Assembly (NCBI RefSeq): GCF_902726565.1
Contig: NZ_CACVAF010000008.1
Span: forward strand, 124,001-188,000
Origin: Yersinia vastinensis
Lineage (GTDB): Bacteria > Pseudomonadota > Gammaproteobacteria > Enterobacterales > Enterobacteriaceae
Direction of reading: 5' to 3'
DNA length: 64,000 nt
A program made the translations under genes and the position numbers. How positions within the stretch are numbered: the first letter of the stretch is position 1; every line of letters starts with the position of its first letter. Shown here piece after piece: positions 9,221 to 19,314 of this stretch. The notes beneath the pieces were generated by a model that did not search any database, had not been told where the DNA came from, and saw only the letters and a list, made by a program, of their open reading frames with translations.

Positions 9221-11281
9221 GTGAGCATGGATATTACCGCGTTTTATCAGACGTTCTTTGATGAAGCAGATGAATTGCTGGCAGATATGGAGCAGCACTT
9301 GTTATTGCTGGATCCGCTGGCACCAGACAATGAACAACTTAATGCCATTTTCCGAGCTGCACATTCTATCAAGGGCGGTGCGGCGACATTTGGTTTTACG
9401 GTATTACAAGAGACAACCCATCTGTTGGAAAACCTGTTGGATGGTGCTCGCCGCGACGAGATGCGCTTGAGCACTGACATCATCAACCTGTTTTTGGAAA
9501 CGAAAGATATTATGCAGGAACAGTTGGACGCCTACAAAACCTCTCAAGAACCTAATGCGGAAAGTTTTGAGTATATCTGTCATGCATTGCGCCAACTGGC
9601 ACTTGAGGCATTAGAGCAGCAAGGTAATACAAATAAAGCGGTGGTAGCTGAGCAGAGTAATGCTATCGCCACGCCAGCTATTGAAACCAAAACGGGCAGC
9701 AAGTCTCCGGCTCTGGTGCAGGGCGGTATGCGTATTCACCTTTCTGGTCTGAAAGCACCAGAAATTCCTTTGATGCTCGAAGAGTTGGGTAATTTGGGCG
9801 AGGTGAAAGATCCCCATCAAACAGCCGACAGCCTGGAAGCAACGCTGATAACTTCTGTCAGTGAAGATGACATCAGTGCAGTACTCTGTTTTGTGCTCGA
9901 ACCTGAACAAATCAGTTTTGTACAGGATGAGATTGCATCTGAGCCAGAGATTGAAGCAGCCGTTGCCGTGGCAAACCCTCAAGTGACTGTCGCCGCTGTT
10001 GCAGAAGTTAAAAGTGCACCCAAAGCTGATGTTGCCGCAGTGCCAGCCAGTGCTGAACATGTCAAACCGAAAGCGAAGGCGAGTGAATCAACCAGTATCC
10101 GTGTGGCGGTCGAAAAAGTAGACCAACTGATTAATCTGGTGGGTGAATTAGTCATTACCCAATCAATGTTGGCACAGCGCTCCAGCACATTGGATCCGGT
10201 GATTAATGGTGATTTACTCAATAGTATGGGTCAGTTGGAGCGAAATGCGCGCGATTTGCAAGAATCGGTAATGTCGATTCGTATGATGCCGATGGAGTAT
10301 GTCTTTAGCCGCTTCCCTCGACTCGTGCGTGATTTAGCCAGCAAGCTGAATAAACAGGTTGAATTGACTTTACTGGGTAGCTCGACTGAATTGGATAAAA
10401 GCCTGATTGAACGCATTATCGATCCATTAACCCATCTGGTGCGTAACAGTCTGGATCACGGCATTGAAGATCCTGAAACGCGTATCGCGGCAGGGAAACA
10501 GCCCGTGGGGAATCTGACACTGTCAGCGGAGCATCAGGGCGGGAATATCTGTATTGAGGTTCTTGATGACGGTGCCGGACTGAATCGGCAAAAAATTCTG
10601 GCGAAAGCACAATCGCAAGGCATGGCGGTTAATGAGCACATGAGCGATGAAGATGTCGGGATGTTGATTTTTGCACCTGGATTTTCGACTGCCGAACAGG
10701 TTACTGATGTTTCAGGCCGTGGTGTTGGGATGGACGTCGTTAAGCGGAATATTCAGGAAATGGGCGGCCATGTGCAAGTCAGTTTTCAGGCAGGCAAGGG
10801 CACGTCCATTCGTATCTTACTCCCGCTGACACTGGCTATTCTTGATGGCATGTCCGTTAAAGTCAGTGATGAAGTTTTCATTCTGCCATTGAATGCTGTA
10901 ATGGAATCGCTGCAACCATTGGCTGAAGATCTTCATCCATTGGCCGGTGGTGAACGTGTGCTACAAGTCCGTGGTGAATATCTGCCGCTGGTTGAATTGT
11001 TCCGTGTATTTGATGTTGAGAATGCGAAAACTGAAGCCACTCAAGGCATTGTTGTCATTCTGCAAAGTGCCGGTCGTCGTTATGCACTGTTGGTAGACCA
11101 ATTGATTGGCCAGCATCAAGTGGTCGTGAAAAATCTGGAAAGCAACTACCGAAAGGTCCCAGGTATTTCAGCGGCCACCATTTTGGGTGATGGTAGCGTG
11201 GCATTAATTGTCGATGTGTCGGCATTGCAGGCCTTAAACCGGGAAAAGCGTGTCACGGCTGATGATACAGCCGCGGCATAG
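9221..11281 (+). CDS. cheA: chemotaxis histidine kinase CheA
   Basis: 686-residue class II histidine kinase that phosphorylates CheY and CheB in receptor arrays. Domains in order: P1 Hpt with His48 (FRAAHSIKGGA), P2 CheY/CheB-binding domain (about 160-230), linker, P3 dimerisation, P4 ATPase with N box (HLVRNSLDHGIE), G1 (DDGAGL) and GRGVGMDVV, and P5 CheW-like domain. The GTG start (VSMDIT) is chosen because AGAGG lies about 8 bases upstream and the product then matches E. coli CheA. It is the third gene of the mot-che operon. Confidence 0.97.
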   Translation: MSMDITAFYQTFFDEADELLADMEQHLLLLDPLAPDNEQLNAIFRAAHSIKGGAATFGFTVLQETTHLLENLLDGARRDEMRLSTDIINLFLETKDIMQEQLDAYKTSQEPNAESFEYICHALRQLALEALEQQGNTNKAVVAEQSNAIATPAIETKTGSKSPALVQGGMRIHLSGLKAPEIPLMLEELGNLGEVKDPHQTADSLEATLITSVSEDDISAVLCFVLEPEQISFVQDEIASEPEIEAAVAVANPQVTVAAVAEVKSAPKADVAAVPASAEHVKPKAKASESTSIRVAVEKVDQLINLVGELVITQSMLAQRSSTLDPVINGDLLNSMGQLERNARDLQESVMSIRMMPMEYVFSRFPRLVRDLASKLNKQVELTLLGSSTELDKSLIERIIDPLTHLVRNSLDHGIEDPETRIAAGKQPVGNLTLSAEHQGGNICIEVLDDGAGLNRQKILAKAQSQGMAVNEHMSDEDVGMLIFAPGFSTAEQVTDVSGRGVGMDVVKRNIQEMGGHVQVSFQAGKGTSIRILLPLTLAILDGMSVKVSDEVFILPLNAVMESLQPLAEDLHPLAGGERVLQVRGEYLPLVELFRVFDVENAKTEATQGIVVILQSAGRRYALLVDQLIGQHQVVVKNLESNYRKVPGISAATILGDGSVALIVDVSALQALNREKRVTADDTAAA

Positions 11282-11389
11282 CAAAAGCCCCTGTATGAAA
11301 CCCGTAATAAAACAGGTATAGGGCTGTGAGGTGTATTCCCGGCTCTAAAAACAAACATAAATTCAACCTATTGATTGAAGGGTAAAAAC

Positions 11390-11887
11390 ATGGCAGGACT
11401 AGCAACCGTCACGAAGCTGGCTGGCGAAACGGTAGGACAAGAGTTCCTGATTTTTACGCTGGGCGCTGAAGAGTACGGCATTGATATTCTGAAAGTACAA
11501 GAGATCCGTGGCTATGATCAGGTGACTCGCATTGCTAACACCCCGGCTTTTATTAAAGGTGTGACTAACTTACGCGGTGTCATTGTTCCGATTATTGATC
11601 TGCGGGTTAAATTTGCCCAACAAGGTGTTAGTTATAACGAAAATACGGTAGTTATCGTGCTGAATTTTGATCAGCGCGTTGTCGGTATTGTGGTTGATGG
11701 TGTATCTGATGTGTTGTCGCTAACCACGGAACAAATCCGCCCAGCGCCTGAGTTTGCCGTGACGTTGGCAACAGAATACCTGACAGGGTTAGGTTCGCTC
11801 GGCGAAAGAATGCTGATTCTGGTTGATATTGAAAAGCTGTTGAGCAGTGAAGAGATGTCGCTGATTGACTCGGTAGTGAAGGGTTAA
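11390..11887 (+). CDS. cheW: chemotaxis coupling protein CheW
   Basis: 165-residue adaptor linking chemoreceptors to CheA. The SH3-like double barrel is visible through [36 protein letters not shown] and GMGLF-equivalent GVSDVLSLT. The ATG at 11390 follows GAAGGG by about 7 bases. The cheA-cheW gap of 108 bases contains an imperfect hairpin (AGCCCCTGT ... ACAGGTATAGGGCT). It is the last gene before a 620-base gap and a new sigma-28 promoter. Confidence 0.97.
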   Translation: MAGLATVTKLAGETVGQEFLIFTLGAEEYGIDILKVQEIRGYDQVTRIANTPAFIKGVTNLRGVIVPIIDLRVKFAQQGVSYNENTVVIVLNFDQRVVGIVVDGVSDVLSLTTEQIRPAPEFAVTLATEYLTGLGSLGERMLILVDIEKLLSSEEMSLIDSVVKG

Positions 11888-12507
11888 TACGTTATTCAGT
11901 TTTCAACGCGGGGTATCAGCACAACATTATGAGCTGATACCTCGTTCATTTATGAAAACCCCTTCAATAATTATTATTAAATGGAAAATTTACTGTCACA
12001 TCCTAATCTGGGACAGCAATGATTTTTTGAAATGGTTACAGTAATTAGAATAAATAAAAATTAAAGAAAATAGACTTTATCAGTTATTTAAGAAACAAGT
12101 GCTGGGTTGTTAAATGTTTTATTTATCAAGTGGTTATAATTGGTTGCTAATAAAATAACTTGCCCATGTTTATTCGGGGATTAACTTTTTATTCTGTGGG
12201 AATATCTTACTCTAAGTATAAGAAATGATTAAAATTATCATCAACATTTTCTTGGAAATTAATGTTTAAGTACCTCCGTATAATTTCCTTTTCTAAACTA
12301 GTAGTTAGCTGCGCTAAATGAGTTTTATGAACGTTAGCTTATATCTATTTTGCTGTTAACTGCGGCGAAGTGTTAACACCCAGCTACACCTCGTTAAAAT
12401 AATGTCTCTTCCCGGTAAAGTTCCCCCTTGCAGTGCCGATAACACTCTTAATTAGACGTCTTATGTTTTGGCGTACCGGTGTTTTGACGTACTTATGAAG
12501 GGATAAC
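11888..12507. other. 620-base AT-rich gap between cheW and tsr
   Basis: No gene is supported. The stretch is strongly AT-rich in its first 450 bases with no recognised repeat. Its last 100 bases hold a consensus sigma-28 promoter for the downstream receptor gene. A - strand frame here has no credible start or similarity. Confidence 0.7.
12416..12442 (+). promoter_or_regulatory. sigma-28 (FliA) class 3 promoter for tsr
   Basis: TAAAGTTC-N11-GCCGATAA; the -10 element is identical to the FliA consensus and the -35 differs at one base, with the exact 11-base spacing. It lies 66 bases upstream of the chemoreceptor ATG, so the receptor and probably the following che genes are class 3 genes released when FlgM is exported. 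Confidence 0.9.
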
Positions 12508-14181
12508 ATGTTCAAGCGTATGAAAGTGGTCACCAGCCTGCTGCTGGTGTTAGTGCTATTTGGTGCCTTACAGTTGGTTTCCGGTGGGCTTTTCTTTAAC
12601 TCACTGAAAAATGACAAAGAAAATTTTGAAGTTTTACAAGTTATCCGTCAGCAACAGTCGGTTTTAAATGAAAGTTGGGTCAATCTGCTGCAAACGCGTA
12701 ATACACTAAACCGAGCTGGTATCCGCTACATGATGGATGTCAACCACACGGGAAGCGGCCCAACAGTGAATGATCTGCTGGCTTCGGCCAAAGGGACATT
12801 GGGCGTCGCTGAAGAGCGTTTTAAAAGCTACGAGCAAATTCCACTCGATAGTCAGCAAGATCCTGAGTCAGCTAAAAAATTAAAGCAGACTTATGACCAA
12901 TACTTTGGTGCATTGACCGAACTTATCCAGTTGATGGAAGTGGGCAAAATTAATGAATTCTTTGATCAGCCGACTTCCAGCTTCCAAAATGCCTTTGAGC
13001 ATGATTACAACACCTATCTGACACAGAATGACCGTTTGTATGCTTCTGCCGTAGAAGACAGTAATCAGTCCTTCAGTTTTGCCATGGGTGTGATTGTTAC
13101 TGTGCTGATTGTTGTATTAGCAGTGATAATTGTTGTTTGGCTGGGCATGCAACACATCTTAATTAACCCACTTAAGCATCTGATTGAGCACATTAAACAT
13201 ATTGCTAATGGCGATTTGACCCAAACCATTGAAGTGCATAGCCGCAACGAGATGGGCACCTTGGCGGCCAGCCTGAAACATATGCAATCAGAATTGATTA
13301 CCACGGTGAGTGATGTGCGTTTAGGGGCTGATGCCATCTATAGCGGCGCGTCAGAAATTGCTGCCGGTAATAATGATTTGTCAGCTCGAACTGAAGAGCA
13401 GGCGGCGTCGTTAGAAGAAACCGCAGCCAGCATGGAACAGTTGACTGCCACCGTAAAACAGAATGCTGAAAATGCTCGTCAAGCAAGCCAATTGGCATTG
13501 AGCGCATCAGAAACCGCGCAGAAAGGCGGAAAAGTTGTGGCTAACGTGGTGCAAACCATGCACGAGATTGCGGGTAGCTCACAAAAAATTGCTGACATTA
13601 CCAGTGTCATCGACGGCATTGCTTTCCAAACCAATATTCTGGCACTAAATGCTGCCGTTGAAGCGGCGCGCGCTGGTGAGCAAGGCCGTGGTTTTGCGGT
13701 GGTTGCGGGGGAAGTACGTAATTTGGCGCAACGCAGTGCACAGGCAGCAAAAGAAATTAAGGGCTTGATCGAAGATTCGGTCAGCCGTGTCGACATGGGG
13801 TCTGTTCTGGTTGAAAGCGCCGGTGAAACCATGGGTGATATCGTGAATGCGGTAACCCGAGTCACTGACATCATGGGCGAAATCGCTTCCGCCTCTGATG
13901 AACAAAGTCGCGGTATCGATCAGGTAGGCCAAGCGGTTACCGAAATGGACCGCGTCACACAGCAAAATGCTTCTTTAGTCGAAGAGTCTGCTTCTGCCGC
14001 CGCAGCACTGGAAGAACAAGCCAGTATGTTAACCCAATCCATGTCCGTATTTGTTTTGCGTATGGATAACAGTAGTACCACAAGAAATATCAAGAAACCC
14101 AAGCAGCCGACACAGGATCTGAGCGGCACTGCTAAAAAAACACTGGGAAGTGACCTGCAAGAGAATTGGGAAACTTTCTAG
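12508..14181 (+). CDS. tsr: methyl-accepting chemotaxis protein, Tsr-like (serine)
   Basis: 557-residue receptor: N-terminal membrane helix, periplasmic four-helix ligand domain (about 32-190), second helix (about 191-214), HAMP, and cytoplasmic signalling domain with the strictly conserved hairpin tip ([20 protein letters not shown]). The ligand region is very close to E. coli Tsr, including [18 protein letters not shown], which contains the serine-binding Arg and Asn. It ends in NWETF, the tether for CheR and CheB, so it is a high-abundance receptor type. It is driven by the sigma-28 promoter just upstream. Confidence 0.93.
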   Translation: MFKRMKVVTSLLLVLVLFGALQLVSGGLFFNSLKNDKENFEVLQVIRQQQSVLNESWVNLLQTRNTLNRAGIRYMMDVNHTGSGPTVNDLLASAKGTLGVAEERFKSYEQIPLDSQQDPESAKKLKQTYDQYFGALTELIQLMEVGKINEFFDQPTSSFQNAFEHDYNTYLTQNDRLYASAVEDSNQSFSFAMGVIVTVLIVVLAVIIVVWLGMQHILINPLKHLIEHIKHIANGDLTQTIEVHSRNEMGTLAASLKHMQSELITTVSDVRLGADAIYSGASEIAAGNNDLSARTEEQAASLEETAASMEQLTATVKQNAENARQASQLALSASETAQKGGKVVANVVQTMHEIAGSSQKIADITSVIDGIAFQTNILALNAAVEAARAGEQGRGFAVVAGEVRNLAQRSAQAAKEIKGLIEDSVSRVDMGSVLVESAGETMGDIVNAVTRVTDIMGEIASASDEQSRGIDQVGQAVTEMDRVTQQNASLVEESASAAAALEEQASMLTQSMSVFVLRMDNSSTTRNIKKPKQPTQDLSGTAKKTLGSDLQENWETF

Positions 14182-14199
14182 ACCCCTACACAAAAACAT

Positions 14200-14327
14200 A
14201 TACCCCAAATAATTCAAGTTGCAGGAAGACGGTAACTAAGAGCATCCCCAAGAGCTGACATCAGCAAGTGACTGGGGTGAACGAAGGAAGCCAACGCATA
14301 TGCAGCTTGAAGTACGACGGGGATAAA
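14200..14327. repeat. complete ERIC (IRU) element
   Basis: About 127 bases with terminal inverted repeats (TACCCC ... GGGGTA-like, here TACCCC and GGGGATA) and a core that matches the ERIC consensus, including AAGTGACTGGGGTGA and GAAGCCAACGCA. ERIC elements are imperfect palindromes found in intergenic transcribed regions of enterobacteria and are frequent in Yersinia. It separates the two chemoreceptor genes and could alter mRNA stability or translation of the second. Confidence 0.92.
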
Positions 14328-14330
14328 TAA

Positions 14331-14350
14331 AGCCGGCCAACGAGCCGGCT
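14331..14350. repeat. short hairpin before second chemoreceptor gene
   Basis: AGCCGGC pairs with GCCGGCT across a 6-base loop, immediately after the ERIC element and just upstream of the AGAAGAGG ribosome-binding site. There is no T-run, so termination is unlikely; it may act as an mRNA structure in the intergenic region. Confidence 0.6.
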
Positions 14351-14364
14351 GAGAAGAGGTTACG

Positions 14365-16017
14365 ATGTTTGGCCGAATCCGGATTTCTACCAGCTTTTTC
14401 CTGTTACTCATGTTGATTTGCTCAATACAGTTAATTTCGAGTGGTCTGTCATTTACCGCTTTCCGTTCAGACTACCAAAATTTAAACCGAGTGGATCTCA
14501 GCAGTCAGCAACGGGATGCATTAAGCCTCAGTTGGGTATCCTTACTTCAGGCACGTAATACCTTAAACCGGGCGGGGACGCGCTCGGCTCTCAAAGTACC
14601 TCAGGAGCAAGTTAATGCGTTAATGGGGAATGCCCGCAGCTCATTACAGAAAGCTGACCTCTATTTTAATCAGTTCCTGGCCGTACCGCGTCTTGATGAA
14701 AGTGAGACCGGAGGGGAGTTATTGAATGCGACTAAAAACAGCTATCAAAACTTACGGGCCTCATTACGCCAATTAATTGATTTTCTGGAAGCGGGTGATT
14801 TACAAGCCTTCATGGACCAACCGACTCAGAAAACACAGGATTTGTTTGAAGCCGATTTTGTGCAGTATTTGCAGTATGCCAATGAGGTGATTGCTGAGGC
14901 GGGCACGCAGAATCAGCAAGCTTACCATCTCTCCATGTGGATCTTTGGTGGTGCGATCCTAATGGTGATTGTGATGGCGATATCTTCACTGATTTGGTTG
15001 CGTACTATGTTTGTTACGCCACTGAAAATCATGCGCGCTCATTTTGAACGCATCGCGCGCGGGGATCTTTCCGGGCAGATTTATGTCTCTGGTCGTAATG
15101 AAATCAGTCAAATGTTTGCCAGTTTACGCACCATGCAACACTCGTTGATAACGACAGTGAGTCATGTTCGCGATGGCACCGAGTCCATGTTGACGGGTAT
15201 TCAGGAAATTTCTGCTGGTAACAATGATTTGTCCGCACGAACGGAGCAGCAAGCGGCTTCTCTGGAGCAAACGGCGGCAAGTATGGAACAGTTAACTGCC
15301 ACAGTGAAGCAGAATGCGGATAACGCGCGTCAGGCCACATTACTGGCGCAAGATGCGTCGGGAACCGCAGCTAAAGGAGGCGATTTAACGAGCAGTGTTG
15401 TCACCACCATGCACGATATCGCCACCAGTTCGCAGAAAATTGGCGCTATTACCAGCGTGATCGATGGCATTGCATTCCAAACCAATATTCTGGCATTGAA
15501 TGCGGCGGTTGAGGCTGCCCGTGCGGGTGAGCAGGGGCGTGGTTTTGCGGTAGTCGCGGGTGAAGTGCGTAACTTAGCCCAGCGCAGTGCGCAGGCAGCA
15601 AAAGAAATTAAAGGGTTGATCGACGAATCGGTCAGCCGTGTTCGCCAGGGCTCCACACTGGTCGAAAATGCGGGTACTACCATGGAAGAGATCGTTCGCT
15701 CAGTGACACGGGTTACCGACATTATGGGTGAAATCGCTTCCGCCTCGGATGAACAGAGTCGGGGTATTGAGCAGGTTTCACTCGCAGTAACACAAATGGA
15801 TCAGGTCACTCAGCAAAACGCCGCATTAGTGGAAGAGGCTGCGGCTGCAGCTAATGCATTGGAAGAGCAGGCAAGTCTGCTCTCCAATGCCGTGTCTGTT
15901 TTTCGTTTGGAGCAGGATGGCGACAGCGGGGAGGGGCAGGCAGCAGAGGGCAGTAGTCAGCAATCGGTTGTAAAAACAGCGGTCGCAAAGGAAATCCCAG
16001 ATTGTCAAACGGTGTAA
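14365..16017 (+). CDS. methyl-accepting chemotaxis protein, Tar/Tsr family, no NWETF tether
   Basis: 550-residue transmembrane receptor with the same layout as its upstream neighbour: helix about 8-30, periplasmic domain, helix about 192-213, HAMP, signalling domain with the standard tip. The periplasmic part is divergent but keeps [16 protein letters not shown], the amino-acid-binding helix of Tar/Tsr-type receptors. The C terminus is KEIPDCQTV, without the NWETF CheR-binding pentapeptide, so its methylation probably depends on neighbouring receptors, as for Trg and Tap. Ligand unknown. It lies where Tar/Tap genes stand in other enterobacteria. Confidence 0.9.
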   Translation: MFGRIRISTSFFLLLMLICSIQLISSGLSFTAFRSDYQNLNRVDLSSQQRDALSLSWVSLLQARNTLNRAGTRSALKVPQEQVNALMGNARSSLQKADLYFNQFLAVPRLDESETGGELLNATKNSYQNLRASLRQLIDFLEAGDLQAFMDQPTQKTQDLFEADFVQYLQYANEVIAEAGTQNQQAYHLSMWIFGGAILMVIVMAISSLIWLRTMFVTPLKIMRAHFERIARGDLSGQIYVSGRNEISQMFASLRTMQHSLITTVSHVRDGTESMLTGIQEISAGNNDLSARTEQQAASLEQTAASMEQLTATVKQNADNARQATLLAQDASGTAAKGGDLTSSVVTTMHDIATSSQKIGAITSVIDGIAFQTNILALNAAVEAARAGEQGRGFAVVAGEVRNLAQRSAQAAKEIKGLIDESVSRVRQGSTLVENAGTTMEEIVRSVTRVTDIMGEIASASDEQSRGIEQVSLAVTQMDQVTQQNAALVEEAAAAANALEEQASLLSNAVSVFRLEQDGDSGEGQAAEGSSQQSVVKTAVAKEIPDCQTV

Positions 16018-16031
16018 CGAAGACGATGTTA

Positions 16032-16062
16032 TGGGGTGAGGCCGGATGAAACCATCACCCCA
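16032..16062 (+). promoter_or_regulatory. inverted repeat enclosing the cheR start codon
   Basis: TGGGGTGA and TCACCCCA form a perfect 8-bp stem whose 15-base loop contains the ATG and part of the ribosome-binding region of cheR. The right arm encodes cheR codons 4-6. Such a structure would restrict ribosome access and could keep CheR at the low level known for this enzyme; that role is inferred. Confidence 0.6.
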
Positions 16063-16906
16063 AGAATCTGGGTCTATTCTGACCCAGATGATTCAACGGC
16101 TCCCGCTGTCGGATGTTCACTTCCGGCGCATTTGCCAACTTATTTATCAACGGGCCGGGATTGTTCTGGCCGATCACAAACGGGAAATGGTCTATAACCG
16201 CTTGGTCCGGCGGCTAAGATTGCTGGGAATTAACGATTTTGGTCAATATCTGGCGTTATTGGAGACCGATCCGAACAGTGCGGAATGGCAGGCATTTGTC
16301 AATGCGTTGACCACTAACCTGACGGCATTTTTCCGTGAGGCACACCATTTTCCGATTCTGGCTGAACATGCGCGCCAGCGACCGGGAAATTACTCGGTAT
16401 GGAGTACAGCGGCATCGACGGGCGAAGAGCCTTATTCTATCGCGATGACACTATGTGATGCGTTAGGAAATCGTTCGGGATCCTGTCGCGTGCTAGCCAG
16501 TGATATCGATACACAAGTGCTGGAAAAAGCGACCAGTGGCGTATACCGACAAGAGGAATTGCGTTCTTTGTCAGCGCAGCAGATGCAACGCTATTTTTTG
16601 CGCGGCACCGGCCCCCATCAGGGGATGGTACGAGTGCGACCGGAACTTGCCAACATGATTCAGTTTCAACAACTCAATCTGTTAGCTCCGGAGTGGGCGT
16701 TGCCTGGGCAATTTGACGCTATTTTTTGTCGTAACGTGATGATTTATTTTGATAAAGAAACGCAGGAACGCATTCTGCGTCGCTTTGTCCCTTTGCTAAA
16801 ACCCGGTGGCTTGATGTTTGCAGGTCATTCGGAGAATTTCAGTCAGATTAGTCGGGAATTCTATTTGCGCGGGCAGACCGTTTATGGACTGACCAAGGAG
16901 AGGTGA
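16046..16906 (+). CDS. cheR: chemotaxis protein methyltransferase CheR
   Basis: 286-residue S-adenosylmethionine-dependent methyltransferase that methylates glutamates on chemoreceptors. The N-terminal helical domain (about 15-90) is followed by the catalytic domain with [12 protein letters not shown], the SAM-binding [11 protein letters not shown] loop, [10 protein letters not shown] and the [10 protein letters not shown] motif. 286 residues, same as E. coli. It overlaps cheB (TGATG), so the opposing methyltransferase and methylesterase are co-translated. Confidence 0.97.
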   Translation: MKPSPQESGSILTQMIQRLPLSDVHFRRICQLIYQRAGIVLADHKREMVYNRLVRRLRLLGINDFGQYLALLETDPNSAEWQAFVNALTTNLTAFFREAHHFPILAEHARQRPGNYSVWSTAASTGEEPYSIAMTLCDALGNRSGSCRVLASDIDTQVLEKATSGVYRQEELRSLSAQQMQRYFLRGTGPHQGMVRVRPELANMIQFQQLNLLAPEWALPGQFDAIFCRNVMIYFDKETQERILRRFVPLLKPGGLMFAGHSENFSQISREFYLRGQTVYGLTKER

Positions 16907-17955
16907 TGAGTAAAATCAGAGTATTGTGCGTTGATGATTCTGCATTGATGCGCCAGTTAATGACAGAGATTATTAACAGTCACCCGGATATGGAAATGGT
17001 TGCAGCTGCACCTGATCCGTTGGTTGCCCGTGATTTGATCAAAAAATTCAATCCGCAGGTGTTGACACTTGATGTTGAAATGCCGCGGATGGATGGTTTG
17101 GATTTTCTTGAGAAATTGATGCGGTTGCGGCCAATGCCAGTAGTGATGGTGTCGTCGTTGACGGGTAAGAACTCCGAAATAACGATGCGAGCGCTGGAAT
17201 TGGGGGCTATCGATTTTGTTACCAAACCGCAACTCGGTATCCGAGAAGGGATGCTGGCTTACAGCGAGCTGATTGCAGAGAAAATCCGGACTGCGGCGAA
17301 AGCGCGTTTACCTCAACGTGGCCCGGAACATGTACCGGTTATGCTCAGTCATACACCATTGCTCAGTAGCGAAAAGCTCATTGCTATTGGTGCATCGACC
17401 GGAGGCACGGAAGCTATCCGTACCGTATTACAGCCTTTGCCGCCCACTAGCCCGGCACTGTTAATTACGCAGCATATGCCACCGGGATTTACCCGTTCAT
17501 TTGCCGAGCGGCTCAATAAATTGTGCCAGATTACCGTGAAAGAAGCAGAAGATGGCGAACGGGTATTGCCCGGACACGCCTATATTGCACCCGGTGATCG
17601 GCACATGGAGTTGGCTCGTAGTGGGGCAAACTATCAGGTGCGTATTCATGATGGGCCGGCGGTCAACCGCCATCGTCCCTCGGTCGATGTGCTTTTTCGT
17701 TCGGTAGCGCAGTATGCCGGACGGAACGCTGTCGGTGTCATTTTGACCGGTATGGGCAACGACGGTGCTGCTGGTTTATTAGAGATGCATCGTGCTGGGG
17801 CTTACACCATTGCACAAAACGAAGCGAGTTGTGTGGTGTTTGGTATGCCACGTGAAGCCATTGGGATGGGGGGGGTCAATGAGGTTCTGGATCTGAATCA
17901 GGTCAGTCAACGGATGTTGGCGCAGATCAGTAGCGGACAAGCGTTGCGCATCTAG
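16906..17955 (+). CDS. cheB: chemotaxis response regulator / methylesterase CheB
   Basis: 349 residues: receiver domain with phosphoacceptor Asp56 ([14 protein letters not shown]) and Lys in DFVTKP, linker, and methylesterase domain with the catalytic Ser motif GASTGGTEA, His in TQHMPPGFT and Asp in LTGMGNDGA. It demethylates or deamidates receptor glutamates when phosphorylated by CheA. The ATG at 16906 follows AAGGAGAGG, better placed than the in-frame GTG three bases upstream. Confidence 0.97.
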   Translation: MSKIRVLCVDDSALMRQLMTEIINSHPDMEMVAAAPDPLVARDLIKKFNPQVLTLDVEMPRMDGLDFLEKLMRLRPMPVVMVSSLTGKNSEITMRALELGAIDFVTKPQLGIREGMLAYSELIAEKIRTAAKARLPQRGPEHVPVMLSHTPLLSSEKLIAIGASTGGTEAIRTVLQPLPPTSPALLITQHMPPGFTRSFAERLNKLCQITVKEAEDGERVLPGHAYIAPGDRHMELARSGANYQVRIHDGPAVNRHRPSVDVLFRSVAQYAGRNAVGVILTGMGNDGAAGLLEMHRAGAYTIAQNEASCVVFGMPREAIGMGGVNEVLDLNQVSQRMLAQISSGQALRI

Positions 17956-17990
17956 CCACCTTTCGTCCTTGATATGCGGGGGAGAGTTTA

Positions 17991-18072
17991 CTCACTTACC
18001 CGAATCACTGACTTGAGTAAGTTTATCGGGATTTGCTTGTTGGCAGCCTACCGGCAACGTCAATGATTTTGG
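17991..18072. repeat. degenerate ERIC-related remnant between cheB and cheY
   Basis: The stretch reads like the right part of an ERIC element in the opposite orientation to the complete copy at 14200: an AATCACTGACTTGAGTAAG core, GGGATTTGCTTGTTGGCAGCC and an AATGATTTTGG end. The left terminal part is missing and several positions have diverged. It lies in the 205-base cheB-cheY gap. Confidence 0.65.
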
Positions 18073-18124
18073 ATGATATTGCTGGATAGAATTTTTCCAT
18101 TATAAACAGGATTTTGGTATTTAA

Positions 18125-18550
<426 letters not shown>

Positions 18551-18559
18551 GGAGGCGAG

Positions 18560-19204
18560 ATGAGTAACCATCAAATGCCCGCAACAGATGCGGCATCAGC
18601 CAGTGATATCATTAGCCGTATTGGTCAGCTTACGCGGATGTTGCGCGACAGTTTACGTGAATTAGGTCTTGATCAAGCAATTGCTCAGGCAGCAGAAGCT
18701 ATCCCTGATGCCCGTGACCGCCTTGACTATGTAGTTCATATGACGGCGCAGGCCGCAGAACGGGCATTGAACTGCGTCGAAGCAGCGCAACCGCGTCAGA
18801 ATGAGCTGGAATCCTCGGCTAAAGCACTTAAAGTTCGCTGGGATGAATGGTTCGCTAACCCAATTGAGCTTTCGGATGCTCGTGAGTTGGTTACGGATAC
18901 CCGTGAATATCTGGATGTTGTGCCACAACATACGTCATTTACTAATGCGCAACTGTTGGAAATCATGATGGCGCAGGATTTCCAAGACCTAACGGGTCAG
19001 GTTATCAAGCGTATGATGGATGTGGTGCAAGAAATTGAGAAGCAATTACTGATGGTCTTAATGGAGAACATTCCAGATATGCCATCAAAACCGCAAAAAC
19101 CGGCGGATAGCTTACTCAACGGGCCTCAATTGGATAAAAATGGTGCAGGCGTTATCGCCAATCAAGATCAAGTAGATGACCTGCTCGACAGCCTCGGTTT
19201 CTAG
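18560..19204 (+). CDS. cheZ: CheY-P phosphatase CheZ
   Basis: 214-residue, mostly helical dimer that removes phosphate from CheY-P. The catalytic region [15 protein letters not shown] carries the Asp and Gln equivalents of E. coli Asp143 and Gln147. The C-terminal CheY-binding peptide [12 protein letters not shown] is intact. It is the last gene of the che operon, followed by a strong terminator. Confidence 0.97.
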   Translation: MSNHQMPATDAASASDIISRIGQLTRMLRDSLRELGLDQAIAQAAEAIPDARDRLDYVVHMTAQAAERALNCVEAAQPRQNELESSAKALKVRWDEWFANPIELSDARELVTDTREYLDVVPQHTSFTNAQLLEIMMAQDFQDLTGQVIKRMMDVVQEIEKQLLMVLMENIPDMPSKPQKPADSLLNGPQLDKNGAGVIANQDQVDDLLDSLGF

Positions 19205-19233
19205 CGGATATTGAACTCTGTAAATGATACGGT

Positions 19234-19283
19234 GCAGATGAGGTCTCTTGTTGTTGGGGCAACCTCATCTGCCACTCTTTTTT
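19234..19283 (+). terminator. rho-independent terminator after cheZ
   Basis: GCAGATGAGGT and ACCTCATCTGC form a perfect 11-bp stem with a 17-base loop, followed by CACTC and a run of seven T. It closes the che operon, 30 bases after cheZ. The convergent protease gene ends just beyond it. Confidence 0.88.
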
Positions 19284-19314
19284 TAGCTGGACTTACCCCT
19301 CAGCTTGAGCAAAT

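Noticed and set aside
12384-12617. 77-codon - strand frame over the tsr promoter
   Set aside because: It covers the sigma-28 promoter and the tsr start and has no credible similarity or ribosome-binding site.
13379-15860. Apparent long duplication between the two chemoreceptor genes
   Set aside because: The similarity is confined to the signalling domain and HAMP border, which are conserved across all receptors of this class; it reflects gene family membership, not a recent DNA duplication.
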